Of a stretch of 64,000 nucleotides of DNA, positions 10,691 to 23,357 are shown piece after piece. A model generated the notes under the pieces. The model saw only the letters and a program-made list of their open reading frames with translations. It ran no database searches and was not told the origin of the DNA. Position numbers and translations under genes: made by a program. Numbering within the stretch: the first letter of the stretch is position 1; the number at the start of each line of letters is the position of its first letter. Source of the DNA: Vicia villosa (taxonomy: Eukaryota > Streptophyta > Magnoliopsida > Fabales > Fabaceae); the NCBI RefSeq assembly GCF_029867415.1, contig NC_081183.1, positions 63,996,336 to 64,060,335 of the forward strand, given 5' to 3'.

Positions 10691-12918
10691 ACGGACGAAC
10701 TTTTGGATCATTGAATCTACTTTCATTTGCAAGTCTCTTTTCTGTTTGTTTTAACATTTGACTCATGATAGACATTATCTGTTTTAATAATCATCATTAG
10801 TGCATTGCATATGTTTGTCTTGAATAAATTATTTCGCTATCACTCATTTTAAAGTGTGTCTTTAATTTGCATATGCTTTGTGATATTCGACTCCTGCTAA
10901 ACTGTATGCCTTTTTTGGGAGGATGAAGAAAACGATACCGCAGCCTCATACAATATGCTTTTGAACAGACTATGCTGACGATTTACAGGCATTGTTTCAA
11001 TTCCTAAACAGTGGAGATATAAGGATGTTAATCCCTTGTCAACCCCTTTGAGCCTAAGGCGTAGGAGTTTTCTTTCTTCTACAATTTAAAACCCTTAATC
11101 ATAACCTGGGGCAGGGTAGTTACTCAGTTAACCCAATTATACTAGCTACTATTTATACAAAGAATGATGGGTTCCCGTAACCATTAAGTCAGGCAGTCAA
11201 CATCTATCAAAAGGAAAAAAAGCTGTTAAGTCAAAACCTATGAAGGAGACTTATCAAAAATTGAACCATCCCACTGACTGTAATTTCAAAATAAACAGTT
11301 GAGGCAAAAGTTAGGGATAACAAAGTCAAAAGGAGGTTGCTAAAAATCCTCGACAGAGGAAAACATTTCAAAAGAGGTCACTACAAATCCTCGACAAAAA
11401 GAAAGTATTACTGAAAAGGATGAATGCCTGTCCAAACAAACTTCCGGTACTTTAAGCATCATCAAATGTCAATGTTACAACTGAAAGCTCTGCTAGGACT
11501 TAAACACCAAGTTAACTGGGCATAGGATCGAAGAACATCACGAAGATTGGGATGGGTATAAATAAATTTTTGAGCCATTATCCTTTGTTTCTTAAACCGT
11601 GAACCAAGCCACGTTACAACCCTTGAAAGTCCTAACTGAAGCATGGTTAGTTCGAAAGCATACTGTCACCAAAAAAGGTATCCTGACTCCTTAAGGTTTA
11701 CCAAAAATGCTGAGTTGATATCTCGTTTTTACAAACATCACATTTTTACAAATATCACGCTTTTTACATCTTCTGTTTTTAAGAAATTCAAGACAGACAT
11801 ATGCACTGCATCTCATGAATTCATTATTAAACATATTTTGCTATATAATTTTGAATGTTAGCATCAGGAAGAAACTAAAAGTCATCCCGACAGACGGAAT
11901 CATTTCGGTAACAATAACTCTTATACCCGACTAAATTAGAAGTCAACGTATACAAGGGGCACGACGCAGTTTGTCCAGTCAATCTGGGGCAATCAAGTCA
12001 AGATTCCAAGAATCTCTCAAATGCCAAACAGTCAGAGGCATACATCCCAAGTGGTTTTCAAACTATTTCCCAATCAATCTGGGGCAATCAAGTCCAGATT
12101 CCAAGAATATCTCAAAGATGCCAAAACAATCAGGGGCATACATCCAAGTAGATCTGAAGTTACTTCCCAATCAACATGGGACATTGTCTTGGGCCCATGA
12201 TTACTAGGGGCATGTCGCCCATAGTACACATTTCATAAAGTCCTCGCGAGGTGAATCTTTCCAAAGTCCCTACTAGCAGGGGCAAATCTATGCATGTACA
12301 GTTTGACATCTTGATCAATGCTCAGTGGTGTGTCCTAATCAATACAAATCCAGGAATGGAAGTTACTATAACACTGGGGGCAATTGTTCAAGACATCCAT
12401 GTCTTCCCATAGATCATATCCCCACAGAGCGCTCTTCAAGAAGCTAGCTTCGAATAAGTTCTCCTCTAAATCCACCATCTCCATAAAGATTAGCACTCAA
12501 AGTTGAGTTGAGTCAGATGGAACATCGAAGATTATATTCATCTCTCTTATCCCCAGTCGGGTACATCAAGATCAACCATTCAAATTGCTTCTTTCCCCAA
12601 GCAGAAGTCAAAGATCCCCAACTGAGTATCCTCGAGCATGGAGTGGGAGTTCCTACTAAAGCAAAAGATTTATACTTTATATTCTTCACAACAGTCAAGG
12701 ATTTATTTTCCTCTAGACGATGCTACGATCTATTGTTATCGTTGACAACATTTTGCATACATACATCATTTCATAATAAACATACAAGTTTCTCATTTAT
12801 TTTGAGAAACTTATCACATAATACATGCATCATGACATTGCATAAAGACTAACTTTACCTTTTTCATTATACAGGAACAAGCAGATGAACAATATCTCTG
12901 ATCTAATTTAGTTACTAC
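10691..12918 (+). other. 3' untranslated region of Ogre B, left part
   Basis: Noncoding. The block at 10976-11120 (GATTTACAGGCATTGTTTC, GGAGATATAAGG, GTCAACCCCTTTGAGCC, CTGGGGCAGGGTAGT) is the conserved Ogre 3' UTR segment also seen in D (21335-21475) and, inverted, in C (56075-56205). Around 11970-12200 there are about three degenerate repeats with CAATCTGGGGCAATCAAGTC wording. The segment ends at ATCTAATTTAGTTACTAC, a partial unit of the repeat that resumes at 31274, which shows that D interrupted B here. Confidence 0.75.
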
Positions 12919-15245
12919 TGTTGCACCCCAAAATTTGCCCATCTATTTATTCCTAAATGGTTTTCTCATCACATTCATATACATGTTGCATTTAGGTCAT
13001 ATTTCAAATACATGCATTCATATCGTTGTTATTGCTCGAAATTGACAAGAAAAAGGGGTTTCTATTGAAGGAGGTTCTTGATCAAAAGAAGAACATCTGG
13101 GGTCCATCTGATTGCTATATCTTCATCTGGTCCTCCCCAAAATCAGGGTTTCCCAATTGTCAAGTTCAAAGCTTTGATAGAAAGATACAAGTTACAAGTT
13201 CACTTGGTCTCCCAAACTAGGGTTTTGACCAAAGTCAATGAAGTTGACTTTTTGGTCAATAATTTAATCAGAAGATGATACATGGTATGAGGTGGCTTGG
13301 AATTTATGTTGAGACACTCAATTGGTTTCAGTGATTGATGCTCAATTGAAGTGGGATCGGAGGTTGATTAATTAGGAAATGTATTTGGGTCAAAAGTTAA
13401 AAGGTTGACTTTTTGGAGATTTGGTCAAAACCGGAGTCAACATTCATGTGTGGGATTTTTGGTGGGAAAAGTGATCAAGAAAGTCAATGAAAATAAAAAT
13501 AATAAAAAATTACTAAGAATGGAAGGTGGTTGGTTTTGGAAGTTTCCATAAGTGGAAATTTTGTATCATAGAGATTTTTGAGGTTTCTTAAGAATGGTTA
13601 CATGGCTGACTTCAAGCCCAGATTGCACATGGTTCAAGGCATTTTCTCGAGGTGAGTTCAAAAGAAGAGTTGATCAGTTCATGGCAAGTTACAATTTTGT
13701 AATTGGGAGTTTCTCCATTTGGATTCTCAGTCAAAAGTTATAAGGGTTGGAAGTTGGTGATTTAATGCTGGAAGACTTCTAACACTTAGAAATTTCTCGA
13801 ATATCTTTCATATTGTGCAAGGGTCTGACTTCGAGGATGTTTTCCATAATGTTCCAGCCGTCAATTCGAGTTTGCTCCAACTACAAGTCTGCTCCTCTCG
13901 TGGCAAGCTATAGCTTTCTAGAAGGAAGTTTTGTCAAAAGATGCTCGGATGCGAAGATATACAGCCTGGAAGTTGGCGTTCCAACAGGTTCGTTGAGCAT
14001 AGCAGTTGACATAATTCTTCGAGAAGCCGCGTGAATGATCAAGGGTGGGACTTTGAGGACAATTTTCATGTCAATCCAAGTTCCGATTCAAGACGAGTTC
14101 AATTACAAAAATTTTATCCTCATTGCCGTTTGTAACTTTGCTCAAGGAATCGAGTCCAGATAAAGTTCGAATCAAGAGATATGGACAAGAGAAGTCGGTG
14201 CCTCGCTAAGTATGATGGCTTTTGAATGCAGAATCCTGCTGGGAATTTCTTGAACATTTCAAACGCCAAACATCAAAGCCGAATTACATAAGGATTCAAG
14301 CTCCGACTCGAAAGAGGACTAACACGAAAGTTGTTCTACTATGTCTCACCTTTCTACTGAATACGATAACTCGACGTTTGAATAAACAGGTGATGAGATC
14401 TAATCGTTGGAAGTGGAACATTCGACGCTGCAGAAACTCTAATGTTTAGCAAAAGTTTGTGTGCATACCATTCAGTCACAAAGAGCAAAGTTCAAGAGCA
14501 CTTTCGAACATGTCGCAAGCAACCTCTCCGTGAATTTTCAACATGGAATCGATTCTATCCTGTATGGCCTTTGACATGAGTCCAAGAAGGGAGTGTTTGA
14601 GTGTGTGGATGATGGGCTAGAGAGTCTCGAAGTTTGCTACTCGAAGAAGCTAGCGGCGCAAGTCTGGCCTGACGGTGCGGCAGCGTTGAGTCAACCTCTT
14701 TGAGACTAGTTTTCACGCATATGTAGTCACTGTGCTAGAAATCTTTCAACATCACTGTTTCTCTACAACACGTCCTCTTCACATTGATCGTAAGCTCGAG
14801 CCGATTGAGGGGTCGTCGAAGAAGTGGCATGCATGCTAAGCGGGCGTCTTAAACGCTGAAGTCGTATTTAAATTCGCTGAGTTGGAAAAAAACAAACTGT
14901 TGCTCGAAGAGATTGAAGGCTGCAAGCAATGTCTTGATTAGTGCTCAAAAAAGAAATTGATTCACGCAAGCTTTCTTTACATTTTTAGTCTTAAGATTCT
15001 TACATGACAAGGCTTAAATATGGAGTTATTTAGTTGAGAAGAGGAGCGCATGGCCATAAGTTCACTTCTGAGATTCAGCCAGTAATGCATGTGTTTGTGC
15101 ATAACACTGATGGAATAGGCCGCAGTGCATGCATTATGCTACGTCCTCGATTCATTACCCCATGGACCCATGCAAATTGTTGCATGAATAAAGAGAGAAG
15201 CTACAATACACTGATCCACACCATAGCTAATCATGTACACTCACC

Positions 15246-15255
15246 ATATATATAC
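15246..15255 (+). promoter_or_regulatory. Putative TATA box, D 5' LTR
   Basis: CACCATATATATACAAAAC is followed 50-110 bp downstream by a CT-rich stretch (CATCTCTCTCTCTCTCACTC), a common plant core-promoter layout. It lies 2.3 kb inside the LTR. Initiation here would place the remaining 3.5 kb of LTR in the transcript. Confidence 0.45.
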
Positions 15256-17865
15256 AAAACTATTCACAAATTCAGGGGTCAATAATTTATTTTCTCAGTT
15301 TCACAAAATATCACCCTCACAATCATCTTCTCTCATCTCTCTCTCTCTCACTCTCGCCATCATAACCACCACAACAACCACCACGAATCTCCATCTCAAA
15401 CATCATACTCCATCAACCTTGCGCTCTCATCATCACTGTTCAGTCATTGTGACCACTGCCATCTCCATCAAGCTCCCATGGTCATCGTTCACACCAAGAT
15501 CTACAGAGTCTCGTAGCCGCACCGTCACTCTAATCATTCTCTCTCCATGAGCAACAACGACGCAACGGCTTCTATCACCATACTGTAACAACTTCATCAC
15601 CTATATTGATCAACTCTCATCATCATCCTCTCAAAACTCAGTTCCAAGATCCAAGATCTTCATCAAACCTAAGTGCTTCATAATCATCATCATCTCCTTC
15701 AAGGAACAAAGAAAGCAATCTCCTCAAATCTTGATCAATATCTCTCCAAGTAAGTGACTCTCTCCATTGCTTTAGAAGCATATAGGCCTGAAACCCGTCA
15801 TTAGGGATTGGGTTAGGATTTAGACCACCATGTTTGCATCGAAGTTGTTGCATATTCATTGAGCATGTATTCTGTTTGCGTGATATAGACCTCTTATGAA
15901 TGTGTGGATCGCATATTTGAGTTCCTTGTAGCATAAGGATTACTTTGGTAATAATATTGTGCATTTTAGGGAGAATCTTGAATGTTAGGGTTTTTAGAAA
16001 GTGGTTCGGTTCGAATGATAGGGTAGGAATTAGAAGGAACTAATTGCAGATCCGTAATCAGTGCGAAAAAACGAGTGGAAAGGTGTTTGCTCTTTGCATT
16101 TCTGGTAATTTTCGTCCACCTCCGTCGTCGGCCTGATCGGAGAAGATGACCAGAGCAGAGCTCCGGCATCTGTGTGTTCACGTTTTTAGTTTTCCTCCCT
16201 CCCTTACGTGGCGCGATATCAGTGGGTATGTTCCCATGCTTTTTGGCATTTTTTGTCTTTTCTCAATCATTGGCATGTGTGTTGTTGAGTTCTAATTGGT
16301 TAAGAGTTATCTTTTGTCTTTTAGTAACTTAAAGAATTGACTGTCCAATTGATATGGGTGTGTGTTAAGTGTCACGAATAAAGAATCATACTGTAAAAAA
16401 ATATAGTAACAATACTGAGTAAAAAATGAAATGAACTAATGGAATAAATTAGTGCATGCTGACCAAAATGAAACATGGGCCATGAGACTTTCTGAACACA
16501 TGGTCCTAGCTGTTTTCGTTTTTACACCACCTAGTTTTGGGCCCAGCGCGCCAATATTAGTTTTCAGTTCATGTTCTTTTTGCTAATGCACCCCCAGTTC
16601 AGGCAGATTTAGATTTTATTTTCAACTTTGTTTCTCTCACAATTTTGGCTTGATAAATCATTTTCTATTGCAATATAAAATGTGAAAAAATATGTTTTAA
16701 ATAGAATAATGTGTGTAGATAATTTTAATATTTTCTTTAGAATTTTAGGACTTATCTTGGTATTTTTAATGGTCTATTCTCTAGAGTGTAGTCGATTTTG
16801 TTTCGGTTTAGGTACCTTGTGCGTTTAGACTTGATTGAATAACTTGCAAACTGATTTTTTCCACTTCTTTTTGTGTACATTCAGTAGAGATATGTAGAAT
16901 GTCATGTATCAAAGAGGAAGTCTTGATTCTAAATTTTGGTATGATTTTTGGGCTAGTTCCTTTAGCGTTCGATTATTGTGCGTTTGTGTACGTTTGTTGT
17001 TTGTTTTTGCCCATAAATGATGAGGCAATTGTACAATGCTTTTAATAATTTTTGAGGACATCCCTAGGATTGTTTAAGAGGTTTTAGGACCTGAGTTGTG
17101 AATTTTAAGTCATACTTTCATGCTTTGCTCAAATTTCCTTTCTTACATGTAAATAATTTGCTTTTGGCTAACGATTGTATCAAAACTTGTCCGAATGACC
17201 TATAATTTTGTATGAGACTTCTTGACTTGATTTCATAATTGTTAGACACCTATTAGAGGTCATTAGCTACTGACTTCTACCATGAAAATACATCTTTCTA
17301 ACTTCACTCCTAATTTGAATTCTATTAACTAGTTTTGACCTAGTTTTGTATAGTTTTGTTAGAACTTTGTTTGTTTCAAGTTAATTGACTAACATAGATT
17401 GGTATAAGGTCTTGGACCTATAAAAGAAATAATATGCTACTGACCTCAAGTTTAGTTCATGTTTTCATTCACTTTTTGGTTTGATTAATTGATGTTTGTT
17501 CACTAATTGTTAAGTAACGATTCAAGCGATACTTTGGTAACTTCTTGCGAATATTTTCGTGTGATGTCATGATGCTTTTGTGTTTGATTTAGGACACTTG
17601 TTTCCTTGGTTTGCTACTGCCCTAGGGCTCTCTTCTCATCTTGTTGGAGTTGTAACTCCATTCTTTTGCCATGTTCCCTTAGACTCTTCCTTCTTTATTA
17701 AGAGGAATTGAGATAGGTTAGGATAGTTATCCTTGACCTTAGGGCCATTAGACTTAGATTAGAATAACTTAGATTAGAGAATAGGTTAGTTCCCTTTTGT
17801 TCATTCTTTTTCTTTTCAACTTTAAAACATTAATAAATAAAGAGGCGAATCACATTAAGAAAGTG

Positions 17866-18130
17866 ATAGAGAAATGAGTGGGATTCATTCCCTAATCTGT
17901 TTCTCAATCACTTAGTGGCATAGAAATGAGTGGGATTCATTCCCTAATCTGTTTCTCGGTCACTACTTAATGGGAGAGAAATGAGTGGGATTCATTCCCT
18001 AATCTGTTTCTCAAACATTAGTTAATGGGATAGAAATGAGTGGGATTCATTCCCTAATCTGTTTCTTGAACATTATATAATGGGATAGAAGTGAGTGGGA
18101 TTCATTCCCTAATCTGCTTCTCGATCATTA
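17866..18130 (+). repeat. Five-copy ~52 bp minisatellite in D 5' LTR
   Basis: Units share GAGTGGGATTCATTCCCTAA and are bounded by AGAAA on the left and TTTCT on the right, so each unit can fold back. The fifth copy has AGAAG on the left and CTTCT on the right, a paired change that keeps the stem. The same array is in the 3' LTR. Confidence 0.9.
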
Positions 18131-18802
18131 TACATTTTATGTGATTCTAATCGCAAAGTAAATTCCCTTAAAAAATACCCAACCAAAAACACTTAAACTA
18201 CCTAATAAAGGCTCAAATTAAAACAAAGTGACGAAGTGGTGCGAAACCTTGTATTGGGTTTTGTTCATCATGTAGTTACATAAAAAACACAAACCCAAGT
18301 TCACTCTTTTGCCTTGTTAGGCGCTTAAGAACAAGTTAAGTCCTTTCCAAAAGTAGGCGTATAAGTCTCCAAAGGTCGAGCATCGTGGATTGTGACCTTA
18401 ACCGCTGTTCAACTAAAAAACACAAAACAAATGGAAACTATGGCGCCGAACTACGGCGCTCTGATTCCTGGTAAGGGATACGTAGGCATTGGGTCGCGGG
18501 GCCTAAGCGAGCACACTTGTAAATAATTCCTTTTTTTCCCCGTATTTCTTTTGCATTCATTCGCATTTAGGTTTTAGACATTAGACACCCTTTAGATAGA
18601 AACAAAAATAGGTGGATACCATCGAGTACGATGGGCGTGAGGGGTGCTAGCACCTTCCCCTTGCGTAACCGACTCCCGTACCCTATTCTCTGGTCGAAAG
18701 ACCTTGTTCTTGTTCTGAGTTAGGTTTCCTGGTATTCCTTTCCCTCGATGGGATGAATATATTAGTGGCGACTCTGATTCCATTTTTCGCGGTAGCGACA
18801 CC

Positions 18803-18820
18803 TGGCGACTCTGCTGGGGA
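18803..18820 (+). other. Primer binding site, tRNA-Arg type (element D)
   Basis: TGGCGACTCTGCTGGGGA starts two bases after the LTR end at 18800. It is identical to the site of C and differs at one position from that of A. Confidence 0.85.
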
Positions 18821-19800
18821 CGTGATAGACCTGTGCTGGTCCATTCTTAGCGAGGCGATCCTAGCCTTTGTTTGTTTATTTATTGGGTGTTTCTTTGTTT
18901 GTTTGTTTATCTGTTTATATGTTGTATATATGCATATCATGTTTTATTTTCTGCTTGCATATCATGCATCTGGACTATATTATGGGTCCCCGTGGGGACC
19001 GCATATTCTTCTGCTTTGTTTTGCAGGTTGGATGGGTTGTTCTATGAGGTAAAAGGCCCAATACCCAGGCCAGAGTTGACACATAGGATACCTAGGATAA
19101 AGTGGATAGTCATGACGCCAACAGAATGTCAGGTTCTGTTGATTGCGATCATGAGACCCACGACCAGCCGAGACTCGAATGGGATACCGTTGTTGGCATG
19201 TATTTGCAACAATGATGGTGTTTCAGGAGAGTTGTTAACGCTGGAGACCTTTTGACCTACCCTGACCTAGATTCACCTGTGAGTGGGGAGGGATATACGT
19301 GACAGGTACCGTTGGTGACTATTCTGTTCTGTTGGTGACTATTGTTTCTCCTGGTATTCAAAAAGGTGTCGGACCTTTGATCTTGTGACATTCGACCTAC
19401 CGAGGCTTTATATCAGTTATTCAAAGGATTGTACAATGGTTATTCAGATTATATGGACCGTGATCCCATGCTTTTGCATTGCATAACATCATTACTTTAT
19501 CCACTTCATTTGTGGGGGATTCTAAAGTCTATTTTCAAAAAAAAAGAGGAAACAAAAAAGTAGAAAAAACAGAGAAGATGGAAAAGAAAAAGGAAAAGAT
19601 ACTATATGCAAAGAAAAAAGAGAATAAAAGAGAATAAAAAGTGAGTGAAAGGACTTTAGGATCCCTTGTAAATGGAACATGCATTCACATTATCATGCAT
19701 TTCATAGTTCTATCAGAAGCTTATGAGGGCCCTTTCTACTCAAGTTCTAACTTCAACCACAAAATCTGACTTCTCCCCGCTACGCGCTTGAAAGTTAATA
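18821..19800 (+). other. Untranslated leader of element D
   Basis: Noncoding leader with TGGTCCATTCTTAGCGAGGC near the start, a GTTT/GTTTATTTATT-rich stretch, a TTTTGCAGGTTGG acceptor-like site near 19020, and ATGAGGTAAAAGGCCCAATA. The same order appears inverted in element C (57510 down to about 57230). An A/G-rich tract occupies 19536-19650. The strict parallel with C suggests a leader with cis functions such as packaging, dimerisation or splicing; that role is inferred. Confidence 0.65.
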
Positions 19801-20240
19801 ATGGAACAACTCCGTGAGGTTTTGACTGAGATAAGAACAGAAGTGGGGACTGACATAAATCTGTGTATGAAGGTTATTCAAGCCTTTTCTCTTAGACAAA
19901 AGGATTTGAGAACAGTTTCTTCAGAGGCCAAATGCAAATGTTAATCTCACACATGAGAAGTTCTTATGAATTAGAGTGTCTGAAGTGTGTTGAGGTTCCT
20001 ATTACTGTTAAAGAGGCTCCACATCATAAGAAAAATTTGGGAATGGAAATCTTCAAGTTTCCGATTACTGAAATTGACAAAAGATTCCATCTCTTGGAGG
20101 AAAAGTTTGAAAGCCATAGAAGATTGTGACTCCATTGATATAGACATCGTTGGATTGTGCCTAGTGCTTGATGTCAATAGCTGCAAAGGTCATTTATTTT
20201 CTCTCTGGATAGTTTGGACATGCAAGCCAAAGTGGTAATC
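19801..20240 (+). pseudogene. Ogre gag N-terminal relic in D
   Basis: The ATG at 19801 opens a 47-residue frame (MEQLREVLTEIRTEV...) resembling the coiled-coil start of legume Ogre gag and stops at 19944. Further gag-like text follows in other frames: an EIFKFPITEIDKRFHLLEEK segment (about 20046-20105), then, after a shift, SLKAIEDCDSIDIDIVGLCL (about 20114-20170), which matches the LEERLKAIEG...LDLCLVPDV region of Ogre gag. After that nothing gag-like is seen. The gag core, knuckle and protease are absent, so D cannot supply its own particle. Confidence 0.6.
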
Positions 20241-21334
20241 ATCTCTTGTACATATGTAGAAGTTGCTTGGGGCTCCCGACTGAGGGATAAGCAAGATGTA
20301 TTCTGGTCTTGAGTACTGCACCATTCGCATTGCTCGAATCCCTAAAGCATTACAAATTTTTGTGCAACTTTGTCAGAATATTTTTCCATGTGATAATCAA
20401 GAGTGTTCTGCAGAGGCATTTCTAATTCTCAATATGTTGCTTCATATCATGTGTCATCTCTTCCCGGAATTTTCTTCTCAGTGGCCTTTGCTCGTCAATA
20501 GAGAAAGAAAGAATATGAGAAAGGAACCGATGTAATTTCAGTGCCTTGTGCTCGGTTATCCCTGACTGTTGGTATTTCAGTTGGTATTTAGGGTCTTCCT
20601 CACCACATATAGCTCTCTTGAGTTCGATGATATGCAATATTCTTTCAATCATGATGGTGATTATCGTTCTAACATCTATGTTTGGGGCTCCCGACCGAGG
20701 GATAAGCAAGACATTGTCTATCTTGAGTATTGCATCATTTGCATTGCTCGAATCCCTAAAGTAAGGGAAAATGCACCACTCTTATACGCCTTTGTTGGAA
20801 TATTCTTCTGGGAAGTAATCTAAAGTGCGTGGAAGGAACATATGATAATGCCAAGTGGTTACCATGCTGGGGCACCTAGCTATTCAACTGAAGGTGGTAG
20901 GACATTCAAAAGCAGAATTCAAGTACTCGTTGACTTCAGAATAATCACAACCACTCCAAGAGGTTTTATGCACAAATTGAAGTCTCGATGGGGTATCAAA
21001 ACTGCAAAAGGCATTCGAGAGCAGTAAGTCCATACGGAGTCAAGTCTCCTCAACAATGGTGTTTGTTTAGATCTTTATTGCATTCTCATTCCTAACATTT
21101 TGTTGTTTGTTTAAGCATGCTAGCATGTAAAAATTTGTTAATTTCTGAATGAAAATCATAATAAAAGAATATGTTTGTCTTGAAGTAATCCTTTCGTTTT
21201 CACTCATAAAAATGTTTTGGCATTATGATACCAACTTTTACTAATTGCTTGCTTAGGCAAGGAGCGGAGGGAGAATGATGATAAAAAAAAATGCAAAATC
21301 CCTAATTGTGTGTTTTTGAATAAAACCCTACTGA
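20241..21334 (+). other. Unassigned interior of D with an 80 bp direct repeat
   Basis: I recognise no protein here. An imperfect 80 bp direct repeat occurs at 20267-20347 and 20682-20761 (TTGGGGCTCCCGAC..GAGGGATAAGCAAGA..CATTGCTCGAATCCCTAAAG). Short frames overlap on both strands and none is convincing. It occupies the place where pol would be in an autonomous element, so it may be scrambled pol/intron sequence or foreign DNA. Confidence 0.4.
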
Positions 21335-22370
21335 TGATGTACAGGCATTGTTTCAAATCCCCAAACACCGGAGATATAAGGGAGATAGACCCTCGTCAAC
21401 CCCTTTGAGCCTTGAAGTAGGAGTTTCTTTTCTGTTCAGAAAAAACCCTTAATTTTAACCCTGGGGCAGGGTAGTGTTCATTTAACTTGATCAAGTGTTC
21501 AAAACTCACAAATGATATGCATCTGAGGATACAACAATGGCTATCCTTCAAAAGGTTGAGGAGAGTCAAAACCGTAATGGTTATCCTTCACCTACCAAGA
21601 GGTCAAAAGATGACGATACCACAATGGTAATTCATCATCAATCATGGAATGAGGCAGTCGCAATCACGTCCAACGAATCAAAGACAATGCGAGGTCACAC
21701 GACTTGTTCAAAAAAAAAAAAAGAAAAAAAAAGGGCAAAAAAAATTTGAAAAGAAAAAATGATGAAAGAAAAGAAATAGCAATAAAAAGAAAAATGGCGG
21801 CGAAAATAAAGCAAGAACAAAGTCGTGTGATAATGAATCAAAAGAATAAAAGGTGAGCGACTTCCATGTCCGAAAAACCTCATTGATTCCTCAACCATTT
21901 CAAAAATTCCTTGTGAGGGATGAGCACTCATGTTGAGTTAATTGAACTTAGGAGTGGAGAACATCACGAAGGGGGTGGGCACCAAATAATTTTGAGCCTA
22001 AAAATCCTTTGTTTCTGAAAAACATGAACTTGGCCAAGTTACAACCCCTAAAAGTCCTAATTGAAGTAGGGTTTATTTCAAAAATGCACTCCGATGAGAT
22101 AGCGTTTAGCTGACTCCCAATGAAGCGTAACACATATCTATGTTGGTATTGTATGCCCGCTTAACATTTCATTCACAAGAGGTGGCCACCTCATTGCATA
22201 AAAAGTTTTTAAACTTCAAGACTAGCATAGGCTTTGCATTAGAATTATCATTCTCACAATTAACATTCTTTTGCATACAAAACATTTGCTTAAACATCAA
22301 GGAGGTTTCCATTATGAGAATCAGCAAAGAGATTAATCATGTCAATAAAGAGACTTGAGAACTCCGTAGA
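21335..22370 (+). other. Conserved Ogre 3' UTR block and A-rich tract in D
   Basis: 21335-21475 has GATGTACAGGCATTGTTTC, GGAGATATAAGG, GTCAACCCCTTTGAGCC and CCTGGGGCAGGGTAG, matching B and C. An A/G-rich tract with long A runs follows at 21709-21800. The rest is noncoding, including an AGAACATCACGAAG/AAGTCCTAATTGAAG segment (21957-22070) also present in B (11520-11645). Confidence 0.65.
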
Positions 22371-22379
22371 GTAAAAAGC

Positions 22380-22690
22380 AATTATTTGAGAGATTGGTTA
22401 TCAAAGCAAGTTGTCTGAATACCCCATTGAGCATGTGCAGTTTGATGCCCTCGTTGTTTGAATATTAAGAGACAAGTGCCTGAACACTCCGTTGAGCCAA
22501 ATCAGTTTGATACTATTCTTTATTGGTTACCCTGAGAGGAAAAGGGCTGAATTCTCCTTTGACCAAATCAGTTGATACCCTCTTTGATTGATTACCCTGA
22601 GGGGAGAAGTCTGAATACTCTGTTAAGTAGATGCATTTTGATTAAGTACCCTGAGGGGAAGAGTTTGAAGACTCCATCGAGTATGATAAA
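22380..22690 (+). repeat. Degenerate ~75 bp tandem repeats in D 3' UTR
   Basis: About four units containing TTGATTACCCTGAGGGGA, GTCTGAATACTC and TTGAGCAAATCAGTTTGATA-like segments. This is the first of several unrelated arrays in this 3' UTR. Confidence 0.6.
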
Positions 22691-22774
22691 GTTGATTCCA
22701 CAGTTTGGTTGACTTCAAGGGAAGTAAACTTGAGGATTATGATAATATGGGCATAATCAGGGGCAGTCACGACG

Positions 22775-22955
22775 AGGAATCTCTCTCGTGAGTTCAACCG
22801 ATCTGGGGCAATCAAATCGAGATTTGACATCTCAAATTCAATCAATACGGGTTAATCAAGTCGAGGAATCTCTCTCTTGATTTCAATCAATCTGAAGTAG
22901 CGAAGTCGAGGAATCTCTCAAACTCACTCAATCTGAGGCAGTTACGTCGAGATTC
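22775..22955 (+). repeat. Degenerate ~50 bp tandem repeats in D 3' UTR
   Basis: About four units with TCAATCTGGGGCAATCAAAT and GTCGAGGAATCTCTC wording, related to the array in element B at 11970-12200. This shows the two elements had a common 3' UTR ancestor. Confidence 0.6.
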
Positions 22956-23216
22956 GGAAAATCTCTTCAATGATCCATGGATCAAGAGAAAAGAACATTT
23001 CAAACACTTGAATATGCTGGGGAATAATTTTCTCAGGTAATTGTGGTGTAAGGATCCTTTCGAGACAAATATCTTTGTAAGTCAGGCCGCCTGGGGCATA
23101 ATCTTTTTGGTTTGTATTGAGGGAACCGTCATTCACTTGTAAAGTGCAGTTGGCCATTATAGAGTGGAGAAGTATTACAATGCTTTTCCTCAGCAAGTTA
23201 CTCTCTCCCCAAGTGT

Positions 23217-23357
23217 AGGAGTTTATTTATCCTGAGAGTATATTTCATTCCTCAAGCATAGGAGTTTATTTCTCCTAGAAAAGTCTCTCCTCAAGCATAG
23301 GAGTTTATTTCTCCTGAGAATTCATTCTCTTCCCAAGAATAGGAGTTTATTTCTCCT
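23217..23357 (+). repeat. Four-copy fold-back repeat AGGAG-TTTATTT-CTCCT
   Basis: Copies at 23217-23233, 23260-23276, 23299-23315 and 23341-23357. The last three have a perfect 5 bp stem around the same 7-nt loop; the first reads ATCCT on the right arm and has one mismatch. Confidence 0.8.

Larger units (their letters stand above)
12919..18800 (+). repeat. 5' LTR of element D (5,882 bp)
   Basis: Begins TGTTGCACCCCAAAATTTGC and ends TTTTTCGCGGTAGCGACA. It contains a TATA box at 15246, pyrimidine-rich leader-like sequence at 15290-15360, a five-copy minisatellite at 17866-18130, and a 3' end (18440-18790: GGTCGCGGGGCCTAAGCG, GATACCATCGAGTACGATGG, TAGTGGCGACTCTG) shared with the LTR end of C. 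Short frames within it are not conserved proteins. Confidence 0.95.

Noticed and set aside
15233..16181. Frames of 105, 108 and 71 codons in the D LTRs (also 27706-28654)
   Set aside because: They are duplicated only because the LTR is duplicated, have no known motif, and lie in pyrimidine-rich leader-like sequence.
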